Positions 9,383 through 16,742 of a DNA stretch of 64,000 bases are shown one piece after another. The DNA comes from Polyangium sp. y55x31 (GTDB lineage: Bacteria; Myxococcota_A; Polyangia; Polyangiales; Polyangiaceae), in assembly GCF_029946505.1 (NCBI RefSeq), contig NZ_JARZHG010000011.1, positions 186,001 to 250,000 of the forward strand, read 5' to 3'. The stretch's first letter is position 1, and every line of letters begins with the position of its first letter. The notes under the pieces were generated by a model. The model searched no databases. It worked only from the letters and a program-made list of their open reading frames with translations, and was not told the DNA's origin. The position numbers were made by a program, and so were the translations under genes.

Positions 9383-9655
9383 CTATCTGGACATCGTGCA
9401 CGTGTACTCTTTCCGGCCGGAGCCCAGGTATTCGACGTAGGTGCATTCCCAGCCGTTTCCCGATTTGTAGGAGTAGCATGGCGCATCGCAGACTTCACCT
9501 GGCATGCACAAGCCCATGCAATACGGCCCAGTTACCGGCCCAGGCAGCGCGTTCCACAGGTTCCTCGCCCTTCTACCGGTGACGCTGACGTCCGCGTAGA
9601 GGCTCGACGCCGCGAACACCACCGTGAGCCCGACCATACACGCGAGTTTCTTCAT
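9383..9655 (-). CDS. Small secreted Cys-rich protein
   Basis: A 90-residue product from the ATG at 9655 with GAGGAGG just upstream. The signal peptide ends near SLYA (about residue 21). The mature part carries six cysteines in CMGLC, CDAPC, ECTY and TCTM, which points to a disulfide-stabilised mini-protein. No sequence similarity to the convergent small secreted protein beyond size. Function unknown. The reading frame stays open far upstream, through repeat A and antisense to the P450 gene, but that is not coding. Confidence 0.78.
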   Translation of the reverse strand: MKKLACMVGLTVVFAASSLYADVSVTGRRARNLWNALPGPVTGPYCMGLCMPGEVCDAPCYSYKSGNGWECTYVEYLGSGRKEYTCTMSR

Positions 9656-9813
9656 GGCTCCCCTCCTCACCGCTGTCCATAGAACAGGAAGGGGCCGTCC
9701 GTAAGCTTTCGAGGCCCCTCGGTCGCCGCGGAAGAGGAGGCCGTCGTTGGCGCTTCGGCGCGTCCCCCTCCCTCCAATCAACTGAGCATTGGTCTCCTCT
9801 GGGAGCCGCTGCG

Positions 9814-10172
9814 CTGGGGCGTTGCCCCAGGCCCCACCGGGGCTATCCGCCCCTGGACCCGGACCAGCGCAAGCGCTGGACCGTTCGTCGATGAACTGCG
9901 CTCCGCGCAGTTCATCGAACAGACCCCATGGGCCAAGTCGCCCACCCCCTGCCATGAAAACTCGGGCCCGAGTTTTCATGGCAGGCCGAGTCGAGACCGG
10001 CGACGATCCTGCCAACCGAGACCGCCGCGCTGCCCTCTCGACGGGCAACGTGGTCCAACGGGCCCGTTGGAAGAACTGCGCATCGCGCAGTTCTTCCACC
10101 CCGAGTCCAGCGCTTGCGCTGGTCCGGGTCGAGGGGCGGACAGCCCCCGCGGGGTCCGGGGCAGCGCCCCGG
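9814..10172. repeat. Multi-hairpin dispersed element, copy A
   Basis: One of four copies in the window (others at 15668, 24642 and 61042), all in the same orientation. Each arm is a chain of hairpins: an outer GC stem with 3-base loop (CTGGGGC/GCCCCAG), a GGGGC/GCCCC stem, CCAGCGC/GCGCTGG, then GATGAACTGCGC with its complement. The right arm mirrors the left (GGAAGAACTGCGC stem, GTCCAGCGC stem, outer CCGGGGC stem), so the whole element is a long imperfect inverted repeat. Homology to copy D extends left of the core (CTGAGCATTGGT at 9782). It fills the divergent gap between a small secreted protein and the P450, ending 45 bp before the P450 start. No protein coding is supported. Confidence 0.9.
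9950..9983. repeat. Perfect 34-bp palindrome inside copy A
   Basis: The left half TGCCATGAAAACTCGGG (9950-9966) is followed directly by its exact reverse complement (9967-9983), with no loop. It occupies the variable centre of copy A and is absent from the other three copies, so it may be a later insertion or an extra stem module. Confidence 0.9.
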
Positions 10173-10216
10173 CGTGGCGCCCCATCGCCGCCGTTTTTCC
10201 AGCTACGATACCGCCC

Positions 10217-11596
10217 ATGTCCGCGCCTGCCCCTCTCCCGCCCCTCGCCCCCGGCGCCCTCCCCCTCGTAGGCCACTCCATCACCTACCGCGCCGATCCC
10301 CTCGGTTTCCTCATGAATCTCGCCGCGCGCGGCCGCATCGTCGGCATGCGCCTCGGCCCCATCGAGGCCTTCCTCCTCCGCGAACCCGACGACATCGAGC
10401 GCGTCCTCGTCACCGAGCACCGCCGCTTCTGGAAAGACCGCATGACCCGCGGCCTCGGCCGTGTCCTCGGTGATGGCCTCCTCACGAGCGAAGGCGACAT
10501 ATGGCTCCGCCACCGCCGCCTCCTCGCGCCCGCGTTCCACCGCGAGCGCATTGCCGCCTATGGCAACGACATGGCCCGCGCCGCCGAGCGTTTCGCCCTC
10601 GCGCGGGAGCCCGGCGAGGTCCGCGACCTCCACGCCGACATGATGCGGCTCACCCTCGAAATCGTCGGCAAGGCCCTCTTCGACAGCGACGTCGGCCCGC
10701 GCGCCGCCGATGTCGCCCGCGCCCTCGACGTCGTCGTTGATCGATTCGGCGACGGCTTGATCACCCTCTTCCCCTGGATCGAGCACCTCCCGCTGTCCGA
10801 CAATCGCCGCACCCGCGAGGCCATTGCCACCCTCGACGACGTCCTGCTCGGCGTCGTCCGTGCACGGCGGGCGCGCGGCGGCGGCGGCTCCGACCTGCTC
10901 TCCATGCTCCTCGCCGCCGAGGACGACGCGGGCCGCGGCCTCTCCGATCGCGAGATGCGCGACGAGCTCATGACCCTCTTCCTCGCGGGCCACGAGACCA
11001 CCGCCCTCGCCCTCTCCTACGCGTTCGTCCTGCTCGCGAAACATCCCGACGTCGAAGCCCGCCTCCGCGCCGAGATCGACGAGACCCTCGGCGGCGCGCT
11101 CCCCACCACCGAATACCTCGCGCGCTTGCCCTACGCGCGCGCCACGATCCTCGAGACCTTGCGGCTGTATCCGCCCGCGTGGGCCATCGGCCGCGAGGCC
11201 AACGAAGACGTCTCCCTCGGCGGTTATCACATCCCCAAAGGCACCCAGCTCTGGATAAGCCAGTGGATCAATCACCGCGACGCCCGTTATTTCCCCGAGC
11301 CCGAGCGCTTCCTGCCCGAACGCTGGCTCGGCGGCCTCGAACGCGCCTTGCCCCGCTTCGCGTATTATCCCTTCGGCGGCGGACCTCGCATCTGCATCGG
11401 CAACCAGTTCTCCCTCCTCGAAGCCACCCTCGTCCTCGCCACGATCGTCCGTCGCGTCCGCGTTCGTCTCCTCGAACAGCGCCCGCCCGCGCTCATGCCG
11501 ATGATCACCCTCCGCCCCAAGGGCCCGATCATCGTCGCGTACGAGCCCGCGCAGAGGCCCGAGCTACATCGCGCGCCCATCTCGCCCATGCCCTGA
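10217..11596 (+). CDS. Cytochrome P450
   Basis: The 459-residue protein starts at ATG 10217 (MSAPAPL). The open frame continues upstream into repeat A but that part is not protein-like. Canonical P450 elements are the I-helix AGHET (Glu260, Thr261; oxygen activation), ExxR (Glu313-Arg316), the PERF-like FLPERW segment and the haem loop FGGGPRICIG with proximal Cys393. There is no membrane anchor and no fused reductase, so it needs separate redox partners, none of which is nearby. Substrate unknown. The tight FGGGPRxCIG loop resembles CYP102/CYP110-type fatty-acid or terpene hydroxylases, which is only a guess. Its 3' end overlaps the convergent response-regulator gene by 33 bp. Confidence 0.95.
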   Translation: MSAPAPLPPLAPGALPLVGHSITYRADPLGFLMNLAARGRIVGMRLGPIEAFLLREPDDIERVLVTEHRRFWKDRMTRGLGRVLGDGLLTSEGDIWLRHRRLLAPAFHRERIAAYGNDMARAAERFALAREPGEVRDLHADMMRLTLEIVGKALFDSDVGPRAADVARALDVVVDRFGDGLITLFPWIEHLPLSDNRRTREAIATLDDVLLGVVRARRARGGGGSDLLSMLLAAEDDAGRGLSDREMRDELMTLFLAGHETTALALSYAFVLLAKHPDVEARLRAEIDETLGGALPTTEYLARLPYARATILETLRLYPPAWAIGREANEDVSLGGYHIPKGTQLWISQWINHRDARYFPEPERFLPERWLGGLERALPRFAYYPFGGGPRICIGNQFSLLEATLVLATIVRRVRVRLLEQRPPALMPMITLRPKGPIIVAYEPAQRPELHRAPISPMP

Positions 11597-11965
11597 CGCG
11601 ACCTCGTCCACCGTCTCCAGCAGCGGCTCGAGCCCCACCGGCTTGTGGAGCACGCGCATCGGCCCGAGCGCCCCCATCTGCTCGACCGCCCGCGACCCGG
11701 CCGCCGTCATCACCACGACCGGCACCCTCGCGAGCAGCGGATCCGCCTGCTGCGCCCTTCGGAATTGCTCGCCGTTCATCACCGGCATCATCAGATCGAG
11801 CAGGATCACGTCCGGCAGCGGACCGTCGTGCAGCCGCGAGAGCGCCTCCGCTCCGTTCGCCGCCTCGAGCACGCGGTAGCCCTCCTCCGCGAGGACCATC
11901 GTCACGGTTCGGCGAAGATCCTCGTCGTCGTCGACCACCAGCACGCAGCGGCTAGGTCCCGCCAA
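11564..11965 (-). CDS. Single-domain response regulator
   Basis: A 133-residue REC domain with no output domain. The acidic pocket VVDDDED (Asp11-Asp13), the phospho-acceptor in LLDLMMP (Asp56), the Thr in VVMTAAG and the Lys in LHKPV are present. Its start lies inside the 3' end of the bacteriophytochrome kinase gene (14-bp overlap), so the two are co-translated and it is almost certainly the kinase's phosphotransfer partner. Output could be by protein interaction, as in other phytochrome-REC pairs. Confidence 0.93.
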   Translation of the reverse strand: MAGPSRCVLVVDDDEDLRRTVTMVLAEEGYRVLEAANGAEALSRLHDGPLPDVILLDLMMPVMNGEQFRRAQQADPLLARVPVVVMTAAGSRAVEQMGALGPMRVLHKPVGLEPLLETVDEVASGHGRDGRAM

Positions 11966-14291
11966 CGCCCTGGCCCTCCCCCGCGGGCGCCGCGCTCCGG
12001 GCGAGCGGCAAGCACACCGTGAACGTCGCGCCTTGCCCCTCGATCGAGGTGACGGACACGCGGCCGCCCATCTGCTCCACGAACTGCCGCACGATCCAGA
12101 GCCCGAGCCCGAAGCCGCCGTAATGGCTCGCCGGCACCGCTCGCTCGAACCGCTCGAAGATCCGCCCCTGCGCCTCCGCCGGAATGCCGATGCCCCGATC
12201 CTTCACCACGAGCTCGGCCTCGCCCCGGCGCGCCGCCACCTCCACCGTCACCGGCCGCCCCGCGCCGTACTTGATCGCGTTCGTCAGCAGGTTCGTCACC
12301 ACCTGATCGAGCCGCCCCTCGTCCCAGTGCCCCACGACCCCGAGCTCCGCGCGCACCTCGATCGTGCTCCCGGCCGCGGCAGCCTGGATCTCCAGCCGCG
12401 CCGCCACCCGACGCACGAGCGCTCCGAGATCCGTCTCCGCGAGCGAGAGCGAGAGCTTGCCCGACGAGAGCTGCGAGACGTCGAGGAGCTGCTCCACGAG
12501 CGCGACGCACCGCTCCACCTGCCGCATCGCCATCTCGAGCCGCGGCATCGCGTCCGCCCGGCTGAGCCCGCTCTCCCCGCCCCGCGCCGTGGCGCGCTGC
12601 AGCGCTTCCAGCGTCAGGCGCAGTGTCGCGATCGGCGTGCGCAGCTCGTGCGACGCGACCGAGAGAAAATCGTCCCGCGCGCGCAGCGCTGCCCGCAGAT
12701 CCACGGCGATCCGCGCGAGATCCGCCGCCTGCCCGAGCACGATGCCCACGACCGCCGCGCGCAGCGCGCTCGCAGCCTCGATCTCCCAGGCCTTCCACGG
12801 CTCCGCGCACCCCCGCACCGTCTGCCGCCAGACCTCGAACGATCGGCGCGGCTCGATCCGCATCGTGCTCGGATCCCGCCACACCGACCTCCGCGGATCG
12901 CCGCCCCAGGAGATCGTTCGCTCGATCTCCGGCCGGAACCAGAGCGACATCGTCCGCCCCTCCGAGCTGAACGACGTCACGAGCAGCCCGCTCGCCACGG
13001 CCGCGAACCCACGCGCGAACGGCAGCTCCACCCCGAGCGAGTCTGTCGCGAAGATCGGCTCCTTCATCACCTCCCGCAGCCACGTCGCGATCCTTCGCAC
13101 GTCCTCCGCCGCGGGCGTCACGCCGGCCGTCGCCACTTGCGCATCGTCCACCACGGCCACGCCTGCCGCCTCGACGAACCCGAGCAGCGCGCCGACCTGC
13201 CCGAGCATGCCCTTCTCGGCCTCGCCCTTCCCGGGCGCCATCCGGGTCGACGTCCCGAGCCGCGCCGTGACCTGCTCGACGTAACGCTGCGCGAGCACGC
13301 TCGCGCGGAGCTTCTGCTCTGCCGCTTCTTTCTGAACGAGCACCTCGAGCTGGAACGACACGACGCGCCCGAGCACCTCGCACATGCCGCGCTGGGCCGG
13401 CACGAGCAGCCGGGGCGCGCGGTGATGACACGCGACGAGCCCGAACAGCTCTCCTTCGCGGAGGATCGAGATCGACATGGACGCGCACACGCCCATGTTG
13501 CGGAGGTACTGCACATGCACGGGCGAGACGCTGCGCAGCCAAGCGTCGCTCAAATCGAGCGGGCGGCCGGTCCGCGGGTTCTCCGGCGGCACGATGGGCG
13601 AAGGGATCGCCTCCACGTCCCGGATGCACCTCACCAGGTTTTTCGCGTACAGCCTCCGCGCCTGGGCGGGGATGTCCGAGGCCGGATAATGCAAGCCGAG
13701 GTACGGCTCGAGCTCCGGCTCGCGCGCCTCTGCGAGGACCTCGCCGTGCAGATCCTCGTGGAACCGGTAGATCATCACCCGGTCGTAGCCCGTGAGCGTC
13801 TTGACCTCGGTGGCCATGCTCCGGAGCAGCTCGAGCGCCGTCCGCGCCCCCGACAGACGCGCGAGGATGACCTGCAGCGTGCCCGCGCTCCGGTTCTCCT
13901 CTGGCGGGCCCGCCGTCTCGAGCTCGAGCACGACGAGCCCCTCGGTGCGGTGGAGCATCACCGTGAACGCGAGCCCCGCGAAGCGCAAAAAGAGCGGGCT
14001 CTCCTTGCGGAGCGAGGGCTGCCGGAGGGCGCGTTCGAAGAGGTCCCACGACCCCGGATCGAGGAACGCTCGGAGGGGCTGACCGAGGAGCGCGCGCGCG
14101 TCCACGGAGGCGAGGGCGCGGGTGTTCTCGCTCGCCTGCACGACACGCAGATCGTCCTCGCGCACCGCGAGGAGCACGCCGTGCGGCTGGACAGCGCCCG
14201 GGACGTGGATCGGCTCCCGCGCGCACTCCTCGAGCGCGTCGGCGTCGAAGTCGAGCGCCTTGGCCCCGATGTCGACCTCGTTCGTCGCCAC
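11952..14291 (-). CDS. bphP: Bacteriophytochrome histidine kinase
   Basis: A 779-residue red/far-red photoreceptor kinase starting at GTG 14291. The biliverdin-attaching Cys23 lies in the N-terminal ECAREPIHVPGAVQPHG signature. The GAF domain has PASDIP (Asp206), His259, Tyr262 and CHH (His289), each one residue short of the Deinococcus BphP numbering. The PHY tongue shows WFRPE (about 440). HisKA has SHELRTP with His548, and the ATPase has N, DRGIGI and GFGLGLW boxes. It is therefore a complete PAS-GAF-PHY-HK. The next gene is its response regulator. No haem oxygenase for biliverdin synthesis lies in the window. It is divergent from dinB, with 126 bp between starts. Confidence 0.96.
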   Translation of the reverse strand: MATNEVDIGAKALDFDADALEECAREPIHVPGAVQPHGVLLAVREDDLRVVQASENTRALASVDARALLGQPLRAFLDPGSWDLFERALRQPSLRKESPLFLRFAGLAFTVMLHRTEGLVVLELETAGPPEENRSAGTLQVILARLSGARTALELLRSMATEVKTLTGYDRVMIYRFHEDLHGEVLAEAREPELEPYLGLHYPASDIPAQARRLYAKNLVRCIRDVEAIPSPIVPPENPRTGRPLDLSDAWLRSVSPVHVQYLRNMGVCASMSISILREGELFGLVACHHRAPRLLVPAQRGMCEVLGRVVSFQLEVLVQKEAAEQKLRASVLAQRYVEQVTARLGTSTRMAPGKGEAEKGMLGQVGALLGFVEAAGVAVVDDAQVATAGVTPAAEDVRRIATWLREVMKEPIFATDSLGVELPFARGFAAVASGLLVTSFSSEGRTMSLWFRPEIERTISWGGDPRRSVWRDPSTMRIEPRRSFEVWRQTVRGCAEPWKAWEIEAASALRAAVVGIVLGQAADLARIAVDLRAALRARDDFLSVASHELRTPIATLRLTLEALQRATARGGESGLSRADAMPRLEMAMRQVERCVALVEQLLDVSQLSSGKLSLSLAETDLGALVRRVAARLEIQAAAAGSTIEVRAELGVVGHWDEGRLDQVVTNLLTNAIKYGAGRPVTVEVAARRGEAELVVKDRGIGIPAEAQGRIFERFERAVPASHYGGFGLGLWIVRQFVEQMGGRVSVTSIEGQGATFTVCLPLARSAAPAGEGQGVGGT

Positions 14292-14417
14292 GATCCCCGC
14301 CCCCCGTTCTCCCGAAGAAGCAACACCGGGGCCCGCGGACGCGCGGGCGTGCCCGGCCGCGTTTTTCGGACACGAACATTCTCGCGGGCAGCTCCGGCCG
14401 TGTCATATCGTGGGCCC

Positions 14418-15662
14418 ATGAGCCGGGTCGTCCTGCACGTCGACATGGATGCGTTCTACGCCTCCGTCGAGCAGCGGGACGACCCGCGCCTGCGCGGCCG
14501 CCCCGTCATCGTCGGCGGACATCCGCGCCGCGGCGTGGTCCTCGCCGCCTCCTACGAGGTCCGCCGCTTCGGCGTGCGCAGCGCCATGCCCATGGCCCGC
14601 GCGCTCGTGCTCGCCCCCGCTGCGATCGTCGTCCCCCCGCGCTTTTCCGCATACGCCGAGGCGAGCGAGCAGATCCACGCCATCTTCGAATCCATCACGC
14701 CCCTCGTCGAGCCCCTGTCGCTCGACGAGGCCTTCCTCGACGTCACAGCCTCCCGCGCGCTCTTCGGCACCGGCGAGGACATCGCCACACACATCCGCGC
14801 GCGCATCGCAGACGAGCTGAAGCTCCCAGCCTCAGCCGGCGTCGCCTCGTCGAAGCTGGTCGCAAAGATCGCCTCCGACCTCGCCAAGCCGAACGGCCAG
14901 CGCGTCGTGGCGCCCGAGGGCACGACGCAGTTCCTCGCGCCCCTGCCCGTCTCGCGTCTCTGGGGCGTCGGGCCGAAGACCGAGGAGATCCTGCGCGCGC
15001 AGGGCTTGCACACCATCGGCGACGTCGCCGCGCGGGATCCCGTCTCGCTCGGAGCCCTGCTCGGCAAGCTCGGCCCGCACATCCACGCCCTCGCGACCGG
15101 CCACGGCGACGATCGTCCCGTCATCCCCGATCGCGAACAAAAATCCCTCGGAGCCGAGGACACCTTCGAGGAGGACCTCCAGGGCATCGCAGCCCTCGCC
15201 CCACACGTCCACGCACAGGCCCTGCGTGTCGGCCGCCGCCTGCGCCGCGCAGGCCTCGTCGCGCGGGCGGTCGTCCTGAAAATCAAGCTCTCGGACCACA
15301 CCCTCGTCACACGCCGAACCACACTCGACGAGCCCACCGACGACGGCCAACTCCTCCACCGCGCAGCCCTCGCACTCCTCGACAGCCTGCCCACATCGCG
15401 CCGTATCCGCCTCACAGGCGTCTCAGCCCACGAGCTCAGCCGCGGCGGAGGCCAGCTCCCACTCTTCGACCAAGGCACGCAGCGTTCAAAGCGCCTCAAC
15501 CAAGTCCTCGACCGCATCGCCGACCGTTTCGGCCCCGCCGCCGTCATCCCAGCCGACGTCGCAGGCCTCGAGCACGGCAGCACCGACGACGAGGCCCGGC
15601 GCATGGTCGGCGCGGCGCGGTTCGACGCACCATCCCCGCGGAGGGAGCGGGGCCGGGGGTAA
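14418..15662 (+). CDS. dinB: DNA polymerase IV (Y family)
   Basis: A 414-residue translesion polymerase. Visible are the N-terminal HVDMDAFYASVEQ (metal-binding Asp9), the steric-gate Phe/Tyr region, SLDEAFLDV (second catalytic Asp-Glu pair), the helix-hairpin-helix LWGVGPKTEEILRAQG, and a little-finger domain. A C-terminal QLPLFD resembles the beta-clamp-binding motif. The start at 14418 is set by homology; the open frame extends upstream only antisense to bphP. Multi-hairpin copy B starts six bases after its stop codon. Confidence 0.96.
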   Translation: MSRVVLHVDMDAFYASVEQRDDPRLRGRPVIVGGHPRRGVVLAASYEVRRFGVRSAMPMARALVLAPAAIVVPPRFSAYAEASEQIHAIFESITPLVEPLSLDEAFLDVTASRALFGTGEDIATHIRARIADELKLPASAGVASSKLVAKIASDLAKPNGQRVVAPEGTTQFLAPLPVSRLWGVGPKTEEILRAQGLHTIGDVAARDPVSLGALLGKLGPHIHALATGHGDDRPVIPDREQKSLGAEDTFEEDLQGIAALAPHVHAQALRVGRRLRRAGLVARAVVLKIKLSDHTLVTRRTTLDEPTDDGQLLHRAALALLDSLPTSRRIRLTGVSAHELSRGGGQLPLFDQGTQRSKRLNQVLDRIADRFGPAAVIPADVAGLEHGSTDDEARRMVGAARFDAPSPRRERGRG

Positions 15663-15667
15663 AGTCG

Positions 15668-15990
15668 CTGGGGCTTTGCCCCAGACCCCAGCGGGGGCTG
15701 TCCGCCCCCTGCACCCCGGACCAGCGCAAGCGCTGGACTCGGGGTCGATGAACTGCGCGATGCGCAGTTCATCGAACAGCCGGTGGCAAGACCGGCGACG
15801 AACCTGCCTGCCAAGGCGGCGGCGCCGACGGCTCGACCGGCAGCGTCCCGTCGCTGACCCTCGTGGTCTTGCCACGGGCCCGTCGGAAGAACTGCGCATC
15901 GCGCAGTTCTTCCGCTTTCGGTCCAGGCCGTGCCTGGTCCGGGTGCAGGGGCGGATAGCCCCTGCTCGGGTCCGGGGTGAAACCCCGGCG
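15668..15990. repeat. Multi-hairpin dispersed element, copy B
   Basis: Same plan and orientation as copy A. The outer stems are CTGGGGC/GCCCCAG (15668-15684) and CCGGGGT/ACCCCGG (15974-15990). Its right-arm inner stem is CCAGGC/GCCTGG where copies A and D have CCAGCGC/GCGCTGG, a change on both sides of the stem. The centre adds a GTGGCAAGACC/GGTCTTGCCAC inverted pair. It fills the gap between dinB and the cytochrome b gene (56 bp before the latter's ATG) and its first hairpin could act as a dinB terminator. Confidence 0.9.
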
Positions 15991-16045
15991 CGACGCCGTG
16001 GACCACCCTCTTGTCATTCCAGCACAAAGCTACTAAGGCGAGCGC

Positions 16046-16699
16046 ATGTCGGCCGAGACCATCGATGCTTCTCGCGGCGCGCGCCGGACCTTCGTCTCTT
16101 CGCGCCTCGGATCGCTCCTCGCCGTGGCGCCGCTCGGCGTCTGGACTGTGAACCACGTGTGGGACAACCTTGCGGCCTTCCAGGGCGCTGAGGCTTGGCA
16201 AACGTCGGTCACCCAGCATGCGCATCCTGTCGCGCATGGGCTCACGCTCCTCGTCGTCCTCCTGCCCCTCGTGATTCACACGGTCTGGGGCTTGGGCCGG
16301 CTCAAGAGCATGCGCCCGAACAACGAGCGGTATGGCTACTTTGCCAACCTCCGTTACATCCTCCAGCGCGCGAGTGCTGTTGGTGTGCTCTTCTTCCTTG
16401 GCGCGCACATCTGGCTGGCGATGCTCCGCCCGCGGCTCCTGCTTGGCCATGCTGAGGCCTTCTCGGACATCGCGCACGAGATGCACCACCATGTGCCGAC
16501 GCTCGTGGTCTACCTCCTCGGCACCCTTGGCGTCGCGTACCACCTTGCGAATGGCATCGGCACCTTCACGATGGGCTGGGGCCTTGCTGCGAGCCGCAAG
16601 TCGATTCGCACGATCGAGCGCCTCTCCTACGTCGCCTTCGTCGTCCTGCTCGCCATGTCCTGGGGCGCCATCTACGCGCTCTGGCGCGCTGGCACCTGA
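16046..16699 (+). CDS. sdhC: Succinate dehydrogenase cytochrome b558-type subunit (isolated)
   Basis: A 217-residue, five-helix membrane protein of the SdhC type used by Bacillus and epsilonproteobacteria, which anchors the succinate dehydrogenase/fumarate reductase flavoprotein and iron-sulfur subunits and carries two haems b. The four expected haem-ligand histidines are in place: His37 (VNHVW), His78 (LVIHTV), His121 (GAHIWL) and His166 (AYHLANG). YFANLRYILQRASAV is the family's typical helix-III entry. No sdhA or sdhB lies beside it; these normally follow directly. Either the operon was split or this copy works with distant subunits. Confidence 0.88.
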   Translation: MSAETIDASRGARRTFVSSRLGSLLAVAPLGVWTVNHVWDNLAAFQGAEAWQTSVTQHAHPVAHGLTLLVVLLPLVIHTVWGLGRLKSMRPNNERYGYFANLRYILQRASAVGVLFFLGAHIWLAMLRPRLLLGHAEAFSDIAHEMHHHVPTLVVYLLGTLGVAYHLANGIGTFTMGWGLAASRKSIRTIERLSYVAFVVLLAMSWGAIYALWRAGT

Positions 16700-16742
16700 A
16701 TCGTTGTCATGGGCCTGGCCGCTCCGTTAAGGTGGGCTGGCC

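Noticed and set aside
10067-10216. N-terminal extension of the P450 reading frame
   Set aside because: It is translated from the right arm of multi-hairpin copy A and has no P450 character; the ATG at 10217 fits the family start.
9656-11275. Minus-strand extension of the small Cys-rich protein
   Set aside because: It runs through copy A and antisense to the P450. The strong ribosome binding site and signal peptide set the start at 9655.
12033-14417. Long plus-strand open frame leading into dinB
   Set aside because: It is antisense to the clearly conserved bacteriophytochrome gene and its product is an Arg/His-rich, non-protein-like sequence typical of GC-rich shadow frames.
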